A stretch of 64,000 bases of DNA from Massilia sp. Se16.2.3 (GCF_014171595.1 NZ_CP050451.1:1860001-1924000); one strand, 5' to 3'; positions 9,033 through 18,265 are shown, numbered from the stretch's first letter. The notes: generated by a model from the sequence alone, not told the origin. Translations and numbers: made by a program.

Positions 9033-9919
9033 CCACCCAGACCGCCTTCCCGCCGACCAGCCGCATCTCCCAATACTGGACGCTGACCAAGCCCCGCGTG
9101 ACCCAGCTCGCGGTGTTTTGTGCCGTCATCGGCATGTTCCTGGCCACCGATGGCTTCCCCGGCTGGCGCCCGCTGATTGCCGGCACGGCCGGCATCTGGC
9201 TGCTGGCCGGTGCCGCCTTCGCCGTCAACTGCCTGATCGAGGCCGAGATCGACGCGCGCATGGCCCGCACCGCGCGCCGCGCCACCGCCAGGGGCGAACT
9301 GACGCGCAACCAGACGCTCGTGTTTTCAAGCATCATCGGCGGCCTCGGCATGTGGGTGCTGTATGCCTTCGTCAACCCGCTGACCATGTGGCTGACCTTC
9401 GTCACCTTTGTCGGCTACGCCGTCGTCTACACCATCTACCTCAAGCCCGCCACGCCGCAGAACATCGTCATCGGCGGCCTGTCAGGCGCGATGCCGCCGG
9501 CGCTCGGCTGGGCGGCGGTCGCGGATGCGGTGCCGATGGAAGCCTGGCTGCTGGTGCTGATCATTTTCGTGTGGACGCCGCCGCATTTCTGGGCGCTGGC
9601 GATGTACCGGCGCGAGGACTACGCGCGCTCCGGCCTGCCGATGCTGCCGGTCACCCACGGCATGGCCTATACCGGCCAGCAGGTGTGGCTGTATTCGCTG
9701 GCCCTCGTTGCCACGACGCTGCTGCCCTACGCCGTGCGCATGAGCGGCCTGATCTACCTGGTGGCGGCGGTCCTGCTCAATGCCGTGTTCCTGCGCCACG
9801 CCTGGCGGGTACACAAGCACTACACCGACCAGGTCGCACGCAAGGCGTTTGCGTACTCCATCCTCTACCTGTCGCTGCTGTTCGCGGCGCTGCTGGTCGA
9901 CCACTACTTCAGGTTCTGA
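9029..9919 (+). CDS. ctaB: Protoheme IX farnesyltransferase (heme O synthase)
   Basis: UbiA-family prenyltransferase that attaches farnesyl to heme B, giving heme O for CtaA. The 296-residue membrane protein shows the two aspartate-rich sites of the family: [18 protein letters not shown] with the D-x3-M-x-RT-x2-R signature, and the second loop around [17 protein letters not shown]. Other typical segments are [18 protein letters not shown] at the N-terminus and [11 protein letters not shown]. It overlaps ctaA and is followed after four bases by sco. Confidence 0.93.
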   Translation: MTTQTAFPPTSRISQYWTLTKPRVTQLAVFCAVIGMFLATDGFPGWRPLIAGTAGIWLLAGAAFAVNCLIEAEIDARMARTARRATARGELTRNQTLVFSSIIGGLGMWVLYAFVNPLTMWLTFVTFVGYAVVYTIYLKPATPQNIVIGGLSGAMPPALGWAAVADAVPMEAWLLVLIIFVWTPPHFWALAMYRREDYARSGLPMLPVTHGMAYTGQQVWLYSLALVATTLLPYAVRMSGLIYLVAAVLLNAVFLRHAWRVHKHYTDQVARKAFAYSILYLSLLFAALLVDHYFRF

Positions 9920-9923
9920 CAAC

Positions 9924-10520
9924 ATGAAAACACCGTTTTCCGCGCTCGCGCTGGCGGCCATGCTGTGCCTGCCCATGCTGTCCGGCTGCGACAAGCTGGC
10001 CTCGACCCCGCCTGTCTTCCGGAACACCGACCTGACGGGCCTGGACTATGCCAAGGGCTTTTCGCTGACCGACCAGAACGGCAAGCCGCGTACCCTGGCC
10101 GACTTCAAGGGCAAGGTGGTGGTGCTGTTCTTCGGTTACACCCAGTGCCCCGACGTGTGCCCGACCACGATGGCGGAAATGGCCGCCGTGATGAAGGAAC
10201 TCGGCCCGGCGGCAAACGACGTGCAGGTGCTGTTCGTCACGCTCGACCCCGAACGCGACACCCAGGCGCTGCTGGCATCCTACGTACCGGCATTCGACAA
10301 GCGCTTCCTCGGCCTGCGCGGTACACCGGAGCAGACGGCGGCCACCGCCAGGGAATTCAAGGTCTTCTTCGCGAAGGTGCCAGGATCGGCGCCGGGCAGC
10401 TATACGGTCGACCACACGGCTGGCAGCTACGTGTTCGACCGCGACGGCCGCATCCGCCTGTTCCTGCGCCATGGCCAGGGTCCGGCACCCATCGTCCACG
10501 ACCTGCGCCAGCTGTTGTGA
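9924..10520 (+). CDS. sco: SCO1/SenC family copper lipoprotein
   Basis: Copper and thiol-redox chaperone for CuA assembly in CoxB. The 198-residue precursor has a lipoprotein signal with lipobox LSGC at residues 20-23, so it should be anchored to a membrane facing the periplasm. The copper site is complete: CPDVCP (C-x3-C) in FFGYTQCPDVCPTTMAEM and the distal histidine in YTVDHTAGSYVFD. LDPERDTQALLASYVPAFD is also typical of the family. It is the last gene of the oxidase locus. Confidence 0.93.
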   Translation: MKTPFSALALAAMLCLPMLSGCDKLASTPPVFRNTDLTGLDYAKGFSLTDQNGKPRTLADFKGKVVVLFFGYTQCPDVCPTTMAEMAAVMKELGPAANDVQVLFVTLDPERDTQALLASYVPAFDKRFLGLRGTPEQTAATAREFKVFFAKVPGSAPGSYTVDHTAGSYVFDRDGRIRLFLRHGQGPAPIVHDLRQLL

Positions 10521-10537
10521 TGGTTTGTTGTGATGCT

Positions 10538-10563
10538 ATGATGAGGTAAGACTACCTCATCAT
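10538..10563 (+). terminator. Palindromic hairpin after sco
   Basis: Perfect 11-bp inverted repeat ATGATGAGGTA / TACCTCATCAT with a four-base loop, between sco and the next gene on the same strand. No T run follows. It could be a weak terminator, an RNA-stability stem, or an operator for the downstream gene at 10574. Confidence 0.4.
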
Positions 10564-10573
10564 CTCCGACGGC

Positions 10574-11647
10574 ATGGAACCACGCTCCGGCAGGAACTAC
10601 ACCCGCATCGCCACCGTCGTCCTGCTCACGCTGGGCTGCCTCTACGTCCTCAAGCCCTTCCTGCCGGCCATCCTGTTCGCCGCCGCTGTCGTCATCTCGT
10701 CCTGGCCCCTCTACCTGCGCCTGCTGCACGCGATGCAGGGGCGGCGCACGCTGGCCGCGCTGACGATGACGCTCTCGCTGACGCTGCTCGTCATCATCCC
10801 GCTGGCCACCGTCGCCTACAACCTGGCCGACGACGTCGCCACCACCTTCGGCCAGATCCGGTATGCGCTGGAGCACGGCGAACTGCTGCCACCGAGCTGG
10901 ATCCGCGACCTGCCGTTTCTCGGTGAGACGGTCGACAACTACCTGCGCCAATTGGTCGCCAGCCGCGAGCAGATGCTGGCGCTGGCCCAGCGCATGGTCG
11001 AGCCGGCGCGGCATTACCTGATGGCCGGCGGCCTGATGCTGGGCACCGGCGTCGTGCAGATGAGCCTGGCCGCTTTCGTGAGCTTCTTCCTCTACCGCGA
11101 CGGCCAGGCCTTGACCGCCGTGGTCTCGGTGACGATGGCGAAGGTGATGGGCGAGGGCGCGCAATCGGTCACCGACATCGTCAGCCAGACCACCCGCGGC
11201 GTCATGTACGGCCTGCTTGGCACGGCGCTCGCCCAGGCCCTGGTGGCGGCCATCGGCTTCTTCATGGCGGGCGTGCCGGCGGTGCCCCTGCTGTCGGTGC
11301 TGGTATTCGTCAGTTCGCTCATTCCGGTGGGGCCACCCATCATCTGGGGCGGTGCGGCGATCTGGCTGTTCTCCCAAGGCAGCACCGGCTGGGGCATCTT
11401 CATGGTGATCTGGGGCACGGTATTGATCAGCGGCGTCGACAACGTCGTGCGGCCCATGCTGATCAGCCGCGGCACCAGCCTGCCGTTCCTGCTGACCCTG
11501 CTCGGGGTACTGGGCGGGGTGATTGCCTTCGGCGTGGTCGGGATGTTCATCGGGCCGGTGCTGCTGGCGGTGGGCTACTCGCTGATGAGCGAATGGACAG
11601 GCACGCGCGACCCGATCGTCAAGCAGCAGGGCGACCTGGCGCCCTAG
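10574..11647 (+). CDS. AI-2E family transporter (PerM/YdiK-like)
   Basis: A 357-residue polytopic inner-membrane protein of the AI-2E transporter family (PF01594). Members are proposed exporters of autoinducer-2 or small ions; substrates are mostly unproven. The usual pattern is present: paired helices at the N-terminus (LKPFLPAILFAAAVVISSWPLY), a hydrophilic stretch at about 100-150, and a C-terminal block with the family motif SSLIPVGPPIIWGGAAIWLF followed by SGVDNVVRPMLISRGTSLP. It stands downstream of the oxidase locus. Its stop is followed by about 150 bases with no gene. Confidence 0.85.
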   Translation: MEPRSGRNYTRIATVVLLTLGCLYVLKPFLPAILFAAAVVISSWPLYLRLLHAMQGRRTLAALTMTLSLTLLVIIPLATVAYNLADDVATTFGQIRYALEHGELLPPSWIRDLPFLGETVDNYLRQLVASREQMLALAQRMVEPARHYLMAGGLMLGTGVVQMSLAAFVSFFLYRDGQALTAVVSVTMAKVMGEGAQSVTDIVSQTTRGVMYGLLGTALAQALVAAIGFFMAGVPAVPLLSVLVFVSSLIPVGPPIIWGGAAIWLFSQGSTGWGIFMVIWGTVLISGVDNVVRPMLISRGTSLPFLLTLLGVLGGVIAFGVVGMFIGPVLLAVGYSLMSEWTGTRDPIVKQQGDLAP

Positions 11648-11803
11648 CGGCTGCCGGCACGCGCGCGCGCGGGCAGGACGCAGCCCGCCGCAAAGCCGAT
11701 CCCGGCACTACCCCAGACGAGGGCGGCGACGAATTCGAAGGCGTTGCGCAGTTCCGCGTATTTTGGAGGCCAGGCCTGGGCCGGACAGGGCGCCGCGGCG
11801 CGG

Positions 11804-13379
11804 TCAGGCCCCTCGTCCCAGCAGGCTGCGCAGCTTGTCGAAATCGATCGGCTTGGTCAGGTGGTGGTCGAAACCCGCCTCGACGGCCAGGCGCTTGTCC
11901 GCTTCCCGGCCCCAGCCGGTGGCGGCGATGAGCAGCATGCCGGCGCCGCGCGGCAGGGCGCGCGCCTTGCGCGCCAGTTCGTAGCCGTTCATGTCGGGCA
12001 GACCGATGTCGAACAGGGCCACTTCGGGCGCGAATTCGTCCAGCGCCATCAATGCGTCCTGCGCGCTGTGCACCGCGCGCGCGGTACAGCCATGCAGTTC
12101 CATGAACATGGCCAGCGTCTGGGCGGCGTCGGCATTGTCGTCGACCACCGGGATGCGCCTGGGCGCAAGGGCGCCACTGTCCTCGGCCGGTGCCGCGCAG
12201 TCCTGCGGCGTGCTCACCAGCGGCAGGCGTACCGTGAAGGTGCTGCCGCGGCCTTCGCCGGCGCTGTACGCCTCGACGCTGCCCCCGTGCAGGGCCAGCA
12301 GGCCGCGCACCAGCGCCAGGCCGATGCCCAGGCCGCCCTTGGAGCGGTCGAGCGCGGGTTTCAATTGGGAGAACATGCCGAACACGGCGTCGAGCGCGTG
12401 GCGCGGGATGCCGATGCCGTTGTCGCTCACCTCCACCACTGCCTGCCCGTTTTCGCACCACGCGCGCAGCGTGATGGCACCGCCGTCGGGCGTGTACTTG
12501 GCGGCGTTCGTCAGCAGGTTCACCACGACCTGGGTCAGGCGCGTGACGTCGGCGTCGACGATGACGTCATCGGCGGGCAGGGTGACGCTCAGGCTGTGGT
12601 GCGCCGCCTTCATCATCGGCGCGGCATCCTGGGCGGCACTGCGCAGCACGTCGGCGAGCGCGATCGGCGCGCGCCGCAATTCCGTGCGGTTCTGGGTGAT
12701 GCGCGAGACATCCATCAGGTCGTCGACCAGGTGGGTCAGGTGGTGCAGCTGGCGGTCGAACACGGCCAGCAGCTGCTGCGGCGGCGGGCCGTCGCTGCGG
12801 CCGAGTTTGAGTACCTCGAGCGCGCTGCGCATCGGCGCCATCGGGTTGCGCAGCTCGTGCGACAGCGTGGCGGAATTCGTCCTTGCGGCGGTCGGCGTCG
12901 GACAGTTCGGCATTCAGTGCACGCAGCTGCTGCTCGGCTTCCAGCTGGACCGACAGGGCGCGCTCGGCGCTCTGGCGCGCCGCCAGCAGTTCGCGCTCGT
13001 AGGAGCGGCGGTCCTTGACGACGAACAGCGCCCACTCGTCGACGACGCGCGCGTCGTCTCCGTCGCCACGGCGGCGGCGCTGGATGTTGACCAGCATCGG
13101 CACCCGTACGCCGGCACGGTCGAGCATGTCGATCTGGAGCTCGGCCAGCGAGCCCTGCATCTGCAGGATGGGGGTGCAGTGGGTCTGGTGGAACAGGCGC
13201 GCGCCGATCGGCAGGCGCTCCTGGATGCGCATTTGCCCGACCAGTTCGTCCTGGCTGAAGCCGAGCCAGCCGCAGACGGTGGCGTTCGCGCGCAGTACCA
13301 GGCCGGCCGTATCCGTCAGCAGCAAGCCGCAGGCGGCGTCCTCGTACAGGGCAGCGTCGGCGGGCAGCGTGGCGTCCAT
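11804..13379 (-). pseudogene. PAS hybrid histidine kinase with receiver domain, frameshifted
   Basis: Sensor kinase read as two frames that join at about 12870-12873. The upstream part (from ATG 13379, MDATLPADAAL) holds a PAS domain (LLLTDTAGLVLRANATVCGW, then GFSQDELVG) and a coiled linker ending RRKDEF. The downstream part holds the H-box (LSHELRNPMAPM), N-box (LLTNAAKYTPD), G-boxes (DNGIGIP, GGLGIGLALV) and a C-terminal receiver with phospho-aspartate in LFDIGLPDMNG and LTKP lysine. Two bases are missing between DEF and ATLSHEL; restoring them gives 525 residues. It follows the RsbQ-like gene by two bases, so the hydrolase probably makes the PAS ligand. The break, just before the phospho-histidine, would abolish kinase activity if real. 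Confidence 0.8.
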
Positions 13380-13381
13380 GT

Positions 13382-14188
13382 TCAGGGCAGCTGCTGTGCG
13401 AGGAAGGCGTCGATCGCCTGCGAGCTGGCGCAGGGTGCGCTCATGTGCGGGCAGTGGCCGACGTTGTCGATGATGTGCAAGACGCTGTGCGGCAGGTGCC
13501 GATGCAGGTAGTCGCCGACGCTGCGCGGCGCGATCAGGTCGTCGCTGCATTGCAGGATCAGGGCCGGCGTGTTTGACTGCGGCACGTCGGCGCGGTGGTC
13601 GGACAGGAAGGTGACGCGGGCGAAGTGCTTGGCGATTTCCGGATCGTTGCGGCAGAAGCTGTCGGTCAGCTCGGTCGCCAGTTGCGGCTGGCCCGGAGCG
13701 CCCATGATCGCCGGCGCCAGGCTGCTCGACCAGCCGAGGTAGTTGGCGTCCATCGTTTCCAGCAGTTCGTCGATATCGCCGCGGGCGAAACCGCCCACGT
13801 AGTCGCCGTCGTTGATGTAGCAGGGGGAGGGGCCGACCATGATTTGCGCCAGGAAGCGCTCGGGCGCGCGGATCGTCGCCAGCAGGCCGATCATGGTGCT
13901 GACCGAGTGGCCGACAAAAATCACGGATCCATCGGCGGCGCATTCGTCGATGATTTCCAGCAGGTCGGCGGCGTAGCCGTGCAAGCTGCCGTACTTGTCG
14001 CGGTCGTAGGCCGACAAATCCGAGCCGCCGCTGCCGACCAGGTCGAAAGTGACGATCCGGTAGCGCTCGGCGAAGGCCGGCGTCAACATGCGCCACATGC
14101 TCTTGTCACAGCCAAAGCCGTGAGCGAATACCATCGTGGTGGCGCCGCTTCCGGAAACAGATACGTTATTACGCTGGAGCACGCTCAT
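13382..14188 (-). CDS. RsbQ-like alpha/beta hydrolase
   Basis: Alpha/beta hydrolase of the RsbQ group, related to plant KAI2/D14 receptors. In Bacillus, RsbQ activates the PAS phosphatase RsbP, probably by producing a small ligand. The 268-residue protein has the diagnostic nucleophile elbow VGHSVST with S95, plus D217 in QCSDDLIAP and H245 in NVGHCPHMS, matching the positions of the RsbQ triad closely. HGFGCDKSMWR near residue 25 carries the oxyanion-hole HG-x-G motif. The gene lies two bases upstream of a PAS hybrid kinase on the same strand, repeating the hydrolase-PAS pairing with a histidine kinase as output. Transcription starts in the 14189-14270 gap. Confidence 0.85.
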   Translation of the reverse strand: MSVLQRNNVSVSGSGATTMVFAHGFGCDKSMWRMLTPAFAERYRIVTFDLVGSGGSDLSAYDRDKYGSLHGYAADLLEIIDECAADGSVIFVGHSVSTMIGLLATIRAPERFLAQIMVGPSPCYINDGDYVGGFARGDIDELLETMDANYLGWSSSLAPAIMGAPGQPQLATELTDSFCRNDPEIAKHFARVTFLSDHRADVPQSNTPALILQCSDDLIAPRSVGDYLHRHLPHSVLHIIDNVGHCPHMSAPCASSQAIDAFLAQQLP

Positions 14189-14270
14189 CGTTTTCTCGGC
14201 TAATCATTTTTTTAACTTTGTTGCGCAACAGTGTACATCAGGTAACGTTTTGCACGCGTTATGGATTTGC

Positions 14271-14300
14271 AAAAATGAAAAATCCTGCCTCGGGGCAGGA
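14271..14300 (-). terminator. Rho-independent terminator of the CorC-type gene
   Basis: On the minus strand, stem CCTGCC-loop-GGCAGG is followed by ATTTTTCATTTTT. A second strong stem (GTAAAGCCTGCC with its complement, 14301-14326) lies immediately upstream. Together they end transcription from the gene at 14343-15686. Confidence 0.8.
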
Positions 14301-14342
14301 GTAAAGCCTGCCGGGGCAGGCTTTACGGGTGCGTCATGACGC

Positions 14343-15686
14343 TCAGCCGTGCTCGTCGTCCTCGTCGCGCTCGAGCTGCGGGATCACCTTGATCAGCAGG
14401 ATGCGCGGACCATTGGTTTTCTTGACCACCACGTCGAACTTCGGGAATTCGATGCGCTGGCCCTGCTTCGGAATATCGCCCAGCTTCGCCATCAGGAGGC
14501 CGCCGACCGACTCGACGTCGTCCAGCCCCATTTCCTCGTTGTCGATGTCGATGCCGAGCAGGCGTTCGAGCGAGAAGATCGGCAGGCTGGCCTTGCCGAT
14601 ATAGGTGCCGTCGGACTGCGGCAGCCAGTCGTTCTCGTTCATGCGGAATTCGTCGCGGATTTCGCCGACCATCGCGCCGAGCAGGTTGTCGAGCGTGATG
14701 AAGCCGACCGGACGCTTGCCCTTTTCGCCGATCAGGGCGAAGTGGGGCGCGCCGCTGCGGAAACGGCGGAAGATGTCCTGCGCCGGAGTGCGCGCCGAAA
14801 TCGTCTCGACCGGGCGCAGGAATTGCGACAGGTCGCTGAGGTCCTTGCCCGACTGCTGGGCGAAGAACAGGTCCTTCAGGTGGATCACGCCCAGCACTTC
14901 CTCGCCTTCCTCGTCGAAATACGGGTAGCGCGAGAAGCGGTTGCGGCGCACGGTGTCGAGGTTTTCCTCGATCGGCTGGTCTTCGTGCAGGGCGATTACC
15001 TCGTTGATCGGCCGCATCAGGTCGGATACGGCCATTTCCGAGAATTCCAGCGACTGCGCCAGGATCTGGCGTTCGTCGTGGGTGAACTTCTCCTTGCCCG
15101 TGCTCGTGTTCGTGCGCAGGATCAGCTTCAGCTCGTCCGTCGAATAATGGGTTTCATGGCTGCCGGTGCCGGACAGTCCCGCCACCCGCAGCACCAGGTT
15201 GGCGCTGGCATTCAGGAGCCAGATCGCCGGGTACATGGCCCAGTAAAAGCCATAGAGCGGCAGCGCGGTCCACAGCGCCACCACTTCGGGGATACGGATC
15301 GCCAGCGACTTCGGCGCCAGTTCGCCGACGACGATGTGCAGGAAGGAGATGACGCTGAAGGCCACCACGAAGGAAACGCCGTGGATGATTTGCGGCGAGG
15401 TGACGCCGAGCATGCCGAACACCGGTTCGAGCAGGCTGGCAAAGGCCGGTTCACCGACCCAGCCCAGGCCCAGCGAGGCCAGGGTGATGCCGAGCTGGCA
15501 GGCCGACAGGTAGGCGTCGAGCTTGTCGTGGACCTTGGCCAGGATGCGTCCGCGCAGGCCGCTGGTCTTGGCGATGGCGCGCACGCGGGTCTTGCGCAGC
15601 GTGACGATGCCGAATTCGGCCGCCACGAAGAAGCCGTTCAACGCGACCAGGAACAGGGCGAGAACGACAAATAAAATATTTTCCAT
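14343..15686 (-). CDS. HlyC/CorC family transporter (CNNM, CBS domains)
   Basis: Inner-membrane protein of the CNNM/CorC family, implicated in magnesium or cobalt efflux and resistance. Order of domains in 447 residues: N-terminal DUF21 membrane region (FLVALNGFFVAAEFGIVTLRKTR, then SACQLGITLASLGLGWVGEPA), paired CBS domains (SDLMRPINEVIALHEDQP and TISARTPAQDIFRRF to GFITLDNLLGAMVGEI), and a C-terminal CorC/HlyC domain (ESVGGLLMAKLGDIPKQGQ). I start at ATG 15686 (MENILFVVLALF). A longer frame to 15740 would place the N-terminus inside a palindromic repeat and adds no conserved sequence. Confidence 0.88.
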   Translation of the reverse strand: MENILFVVLALFLVALNGFFVAAEFGIVTLRKTRVRAIAKTSGLRGRILAKVHDKLDAYLSACQLGITLASLGLGWVGEPAFASLLEPVFGMLGVTSPQIIHGVSFVVAFSVISFLHIVVGELAPKSLAIRIPEVVALWTALPLYGFYWAMYPAIWLLNASANLVLRVAGLSGTGSHETHYSTDELKLILRTNTSTGKEKFTHDERQILAQSLEFSEMAVSDLMRPINEVIALHEDQPIEENLDTVRRNRFSRYPYFDEEGEEVLGVIHLKDLFFAQQSGKDLSDLSQFLRPVETISARTPAQDIFRRFRSGAPHFALIGEKGKRPVGFITLDNLLGAMVGEIRDEFRMNENDWLPQSDGTYIGKASLPIFSLERLLGIDIDNEEMGLDDVESVGGLLMAKLGDIPKQGQRIEFPKFDVVVKKTNGPRILLIKVIPQLERDEDDEHG

Positions 15687-15717
15687 ATGAAGGGTAAGTG
15701 AATAAAAGGTACTACCA

Positions 15718-15820
15718 AGAGCGCCTGACAAAATCTCCATGGCGGCGTTGCACCGTCTCGCCGTACAGGCGTACTGTCTTCGACGGTGCGCCTTGCCATG
15801 AAGGTTTTGTTAGGCGCTCT
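15718..15820. repeat. 103-bp palindromic element
   Basis: Left arm from AGAGCGCCTGACAAAATC (15718) to CACCGTC (about 15757) is mirrored by GACGGTGCG (15782) to TTTTGTTAGGCGCTCT (15820). The arms are about 39 bp with a few mismatches, and the centre contains a smaller ACAG/CTGT stem. The element lies upstream of the CorC-type gene and beyond the 3' end of the NhaR-like gene. It has the size of a non-autonomous palindromic repeat or an RNA hairpin. Confidence 0.75.
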
Positions 15821-15846
15821 AAGACATTGTACAGCCCGCGTGCTGC

Positions 15847-16755
15847 TCAGGCGGCGGCAAGGCCCCCGTGCTGCGCCGCCGCCAGGATCGCTTCGACCGC
15901 CGGATGCTGGATCTTGCGCTCGTTCGAGATCGCGTAGAACTGCTCGCGCACTTCCGGCACGCGCCCGACCAGCACCGCCTTCAGCTGTTCGGCAAGGTCG
16001 TCGGCCAGCGCCGCCGGCGCGAAGAACAGGCCGTGCCCGCGCCGGCCGAAGGTGTTCAGTAGCGCGTTATCTTCAAATTCGCCGGCCACGTCGGGATGCA
16101 CGCCCTGCATCTCGAACCATTCGTCGATGCGGGTGCGCAGCGCGTTGTTCCGGGTCGGCAGCAGGAAGGGCGCGCCGTCGAGTTTTTTCGGGAAGCCTTC
16201 CGCGTAGCGTGCGGCCAGCTCGGCCGTGCCGACGACCATCATCTCGCTCTCGAACAGCATGTGGCTGAACACGCGCAGGGTGCTGCCGCTGGGCAGGGCG
16301 CGGTCGGTCAGCACGACATCCAATTTATGCAGGGCAAGGTCGGCCAGCAGCGCCTCGTACTGGTCTTCGAAGCAGACCAGGCGCACCGGCGTGGGCAGCG
16401 TGGCGGTCGCTTCCAGCAGGCGGAAGGCCGTCAGTTTCGGCAGCGAGTCCGAGATGCCGACGGTCAAACGGGTGCGCAGGTGGCCGGCCTGGTCGAGCGC
16501 TTCCTGCATCTGCTCGCCCAGCAGGAAGATCTGGTCGGCATAGCCCAGCGCCAGGCGCCCGGCCTCGGACAGCGTCAGGCGCCGGCCCTGCTGGGTGAAC
16601 AGGGACTTGCCGACGGACTGCTCGAGCAGGGTGATCTGGCTGCTGACGGTTTGTACCGCCAGCCCGAGGCGCTCGGCCGCGCGCGTGATGCTGCCTTCCT
16701 TGGCGACCACCCAGAAATAGTACAGGTGGCGAAAATTCGTTCCCGCGTTTTTCAT
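15847..16755 (-). CDS. nhaR: NhaR-like LysR family transcriptional activator
   Basis: LysR-type regulator of 302 residues. The N-terminal helix-turn-helix reads NFRHLYYFWVVAKEGSITRAAERLGLAVQTVSSQI, with FRHLYYFW typical of NhaR, the activator of sodium/proton antiporter genes. The effector domain follows from about residue 90 (LTVGISDSLPKL). It is divergent from the DUF475 gene at 16861, with about 105 bases between them, the usual arrangement for a LysR regulator and its target. The natural target here is therefore likely the DUF475/Ter group rather than nhaA; no nhaA is present in the window. The gene symbol is by resemblance only. Confidence 0.75.
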   Translation of the reverse strand: MKNAGTNFRHLYYFWVVAKEGSITRAAERLGLAVQTVSSQITLLEQSVGKSLFTQQGRRLTLSEAGRLALGYADQIFLLGEQMQEALDQAGHLRTRLTVGISDSLPKLTAFRLLEATATLPTPVRLVCFEDQYEALLADLALHKLDVVLTDRALPSGSTLRVFSHMLFESEMMVVGTAELAARYAEGFPKKLDGAPFLLPTRNNALRTRIDEWFEMQGVHPDVAGEFEDNALLNTFGRRGHGLFFAPAALADDLAEQLKAVLVGRVPEVREQFYAISNERKIQHPAVEAILAAAQHGGLAAA

Positions 16756-16860
16756 CTCTTCCGTTTTTCCGAAGTAATGCTTCGATTATCTTCGCTTTTT
16801 CAATTGAGCGCACGACTCTACACTGCGCTTTATCAATTTTCACAACGAAGGGAAATCAAT

Positions 16861-17931
16861 ATGAAGCACTTTAGAGGATCTTTCCTCGTAGCGATCATCT
16901 GTCTGGGCCTGGCCGGCTGGTGGGGTTACGAACACGCGGGCTTGTCGGGCGCGCTGACGGCAGTCGGCGTTGCCGCCATCCTGTCGATCATGGAGGTGTC
17001 GCTGTCGTTCGACAATGCCGTGGTCAACGCCTCGGTCCTGAAGGGCTGGAACGAATTCTGGCTCAAGCTGTTCCTGGGCCTGGGTATGATCATCGCCGTG
17101 TTCGGCATGCGCCTGGTGTTCCCGCTGGTGATCGTGGCCGTTGCAGCCGACCTGGGACTGACCGAAGTGTGGAACCTGGCACTGTCCGATCCGAAAGGTT
17201 TTTCAAGCCACCTGACGGCGCACCATGCTGAAGTGGCGGCTTTCGGCGGTATGTTCCTGCTGCTGGTCTTCCTGAACTTCCTGCTCGACGCGGACAAGGA
17301 AACCCACTGGCTGGGTAACTTCGAGAAGAAGCTCGGTTCGCTCGGTAAAGTGTCGTCGATCTCGGTGATGATCGCGCTCGCTTCGCTGCTGTTCTCGATG
17401 AGCTTTGTCGAGGAAGCCAAGCAGATGATCGTCCTGACCGCCGGTATCTGGGGCATCCTGGTCTACGTCGGTGTCGACATGATCAGCAGCCTGCTGGAGA
17501 AGGAAGAAGAAGAGGGCGGTAACGTCGGCGACATGGTCAAGAAGGGCGGTATCGGCGGCTTCCTGTACCTCGAAGTGCTCGATGCATCGTTCAGTTTCGA
17601 CGGCGTGATCGGCGCCTTCGCGATCACCACCGATGTCGTGATCATCATGCTGGGCCTGGCCATTGGCGCGATGTTCGTGCGTTCGATGACGGTCTACCTG
17701 GTCAAGAAGGGCACGCTGGACGAGTTCGTCTACCTGGAACACGGCGCGCACTATGCGATCGGTATCCTGGCCGTGATCATGATGGCCGGCATGATGGACA
17801 TCCACGTGCCCGAGATCGTGACCGGTTTGACGGGTGTGGCCTTCATCGCGGCTTCGCTGTGGTCGTCGATCCGCTACAAGAAGAAGCATGCGGCGCTGGA
17901 AGCACGTGAAGGTGTGAAAGAGCTGGCGTAA
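16861..17931 (+). CDS. DUF475 family membrane protein (TerC-like)
   Basis: A 356-residue integral membrane protein of the DUF475 group, related to TerC/YjbE-type metal exporters. Eight or nine membrane helices are apparent. The two signature segments with acidic residues inside helices are IMEVSLSFDNAVVNASVL near residue 45 and LEVLDASFSFDGVIGAFAIT near residue 240, which mirror each other as in TerC. The family is frequently found beside terD genes, as here. Suggested roles are metal ion efflux coupled to tellurite or oxidative-stress tolerance. The start at 16861 opens the first hydrophobic helix; the longer open frame upstream is antisense to nhaR. Confidence 0.85.
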   Translation: MKHFRGSFLVAIICLGLAGWWGYEHAGLSGALTAVGVAAILSIMEVSLSFDNAVVNASVLKGWNEFWLKLFLGLGMIIAVFGMRLVFPLVIVAVAADLGLTEVWNLALSDPKGFSSHLTAHHAEVAAFGGMFLLLVFLNFLLDADKETHWLGNFEKKLGSLGKVSSISVMIALASLLFSMSFVEEAKQMIVLTAGIWGILVYVGVDMISSLLEKEEEEGGNVGDMVKKGGIGGFLYLEVLDASFSFDGVIGAFAITTDVVIIMLGLAIGAMFVRSMTVYLVKKGTLDEFVYLEHGAHYAIGILAVIMMAGMMDIHVPEIVTGLTGVAFIAASLWSSIRYKKKHAALEAREGVKELA

Positions 17932-17990
17932 GGGGTGACGGGGCGGTGGTGGTGTTTGCCGCCGTCCCGGATGCGGAAACCTTGTACCGC

Positions 17991-18051
17991 GTGGGCTCAA
18001 GAGCCCACCCTACGGTGCACGACTTTCGTAGGGTGGGCACTCGTGCCCACG
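17991..18051. repeat. Pair of REP-like palindromes
   Basis: Two short palindromes, GTGGGCTC-AA-GAGCCCAC (17991-18008) and GTGGGCAC-TC-GTGCCCAC (18033-18050), are flanked by CCTACG and CGTAGG in opposite orientation. The same motif recurs at 31.37-31.60 kb. The rest of the 17932-18265 gap shows no gene; a ribosome site TAGGAG precedes terD. Confidence 0.8.
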
Positions 18052-18265
18052 CTGTCGCCCCGGCAGAACAGCGTAGTCGTAGCGTGATGCGGCCGGCGAG
18101 GCTCCCGACTCCACGCGGTACCGAGCAAAAACAGAGTCACAGAACAACGCGCAGCGCCACAACGGCTGCGCACAACGAACCGCACGGCGAGCGGCAGAAC
18201 ACCAGCTCGCTGTGCGTGGTTAAAACCGGTGTTCAACAAGAAGTCCTAACTTAGGAGATACACAA

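Noticed and set aside
15718..15820. Possible yybP-ykoY manganese riboswitch ahead of the CorC-type gene
   Set aside because: The region is a simple long hairpin. I could not find the conserved riboswitch loops, so I describe it only as a palindrome.
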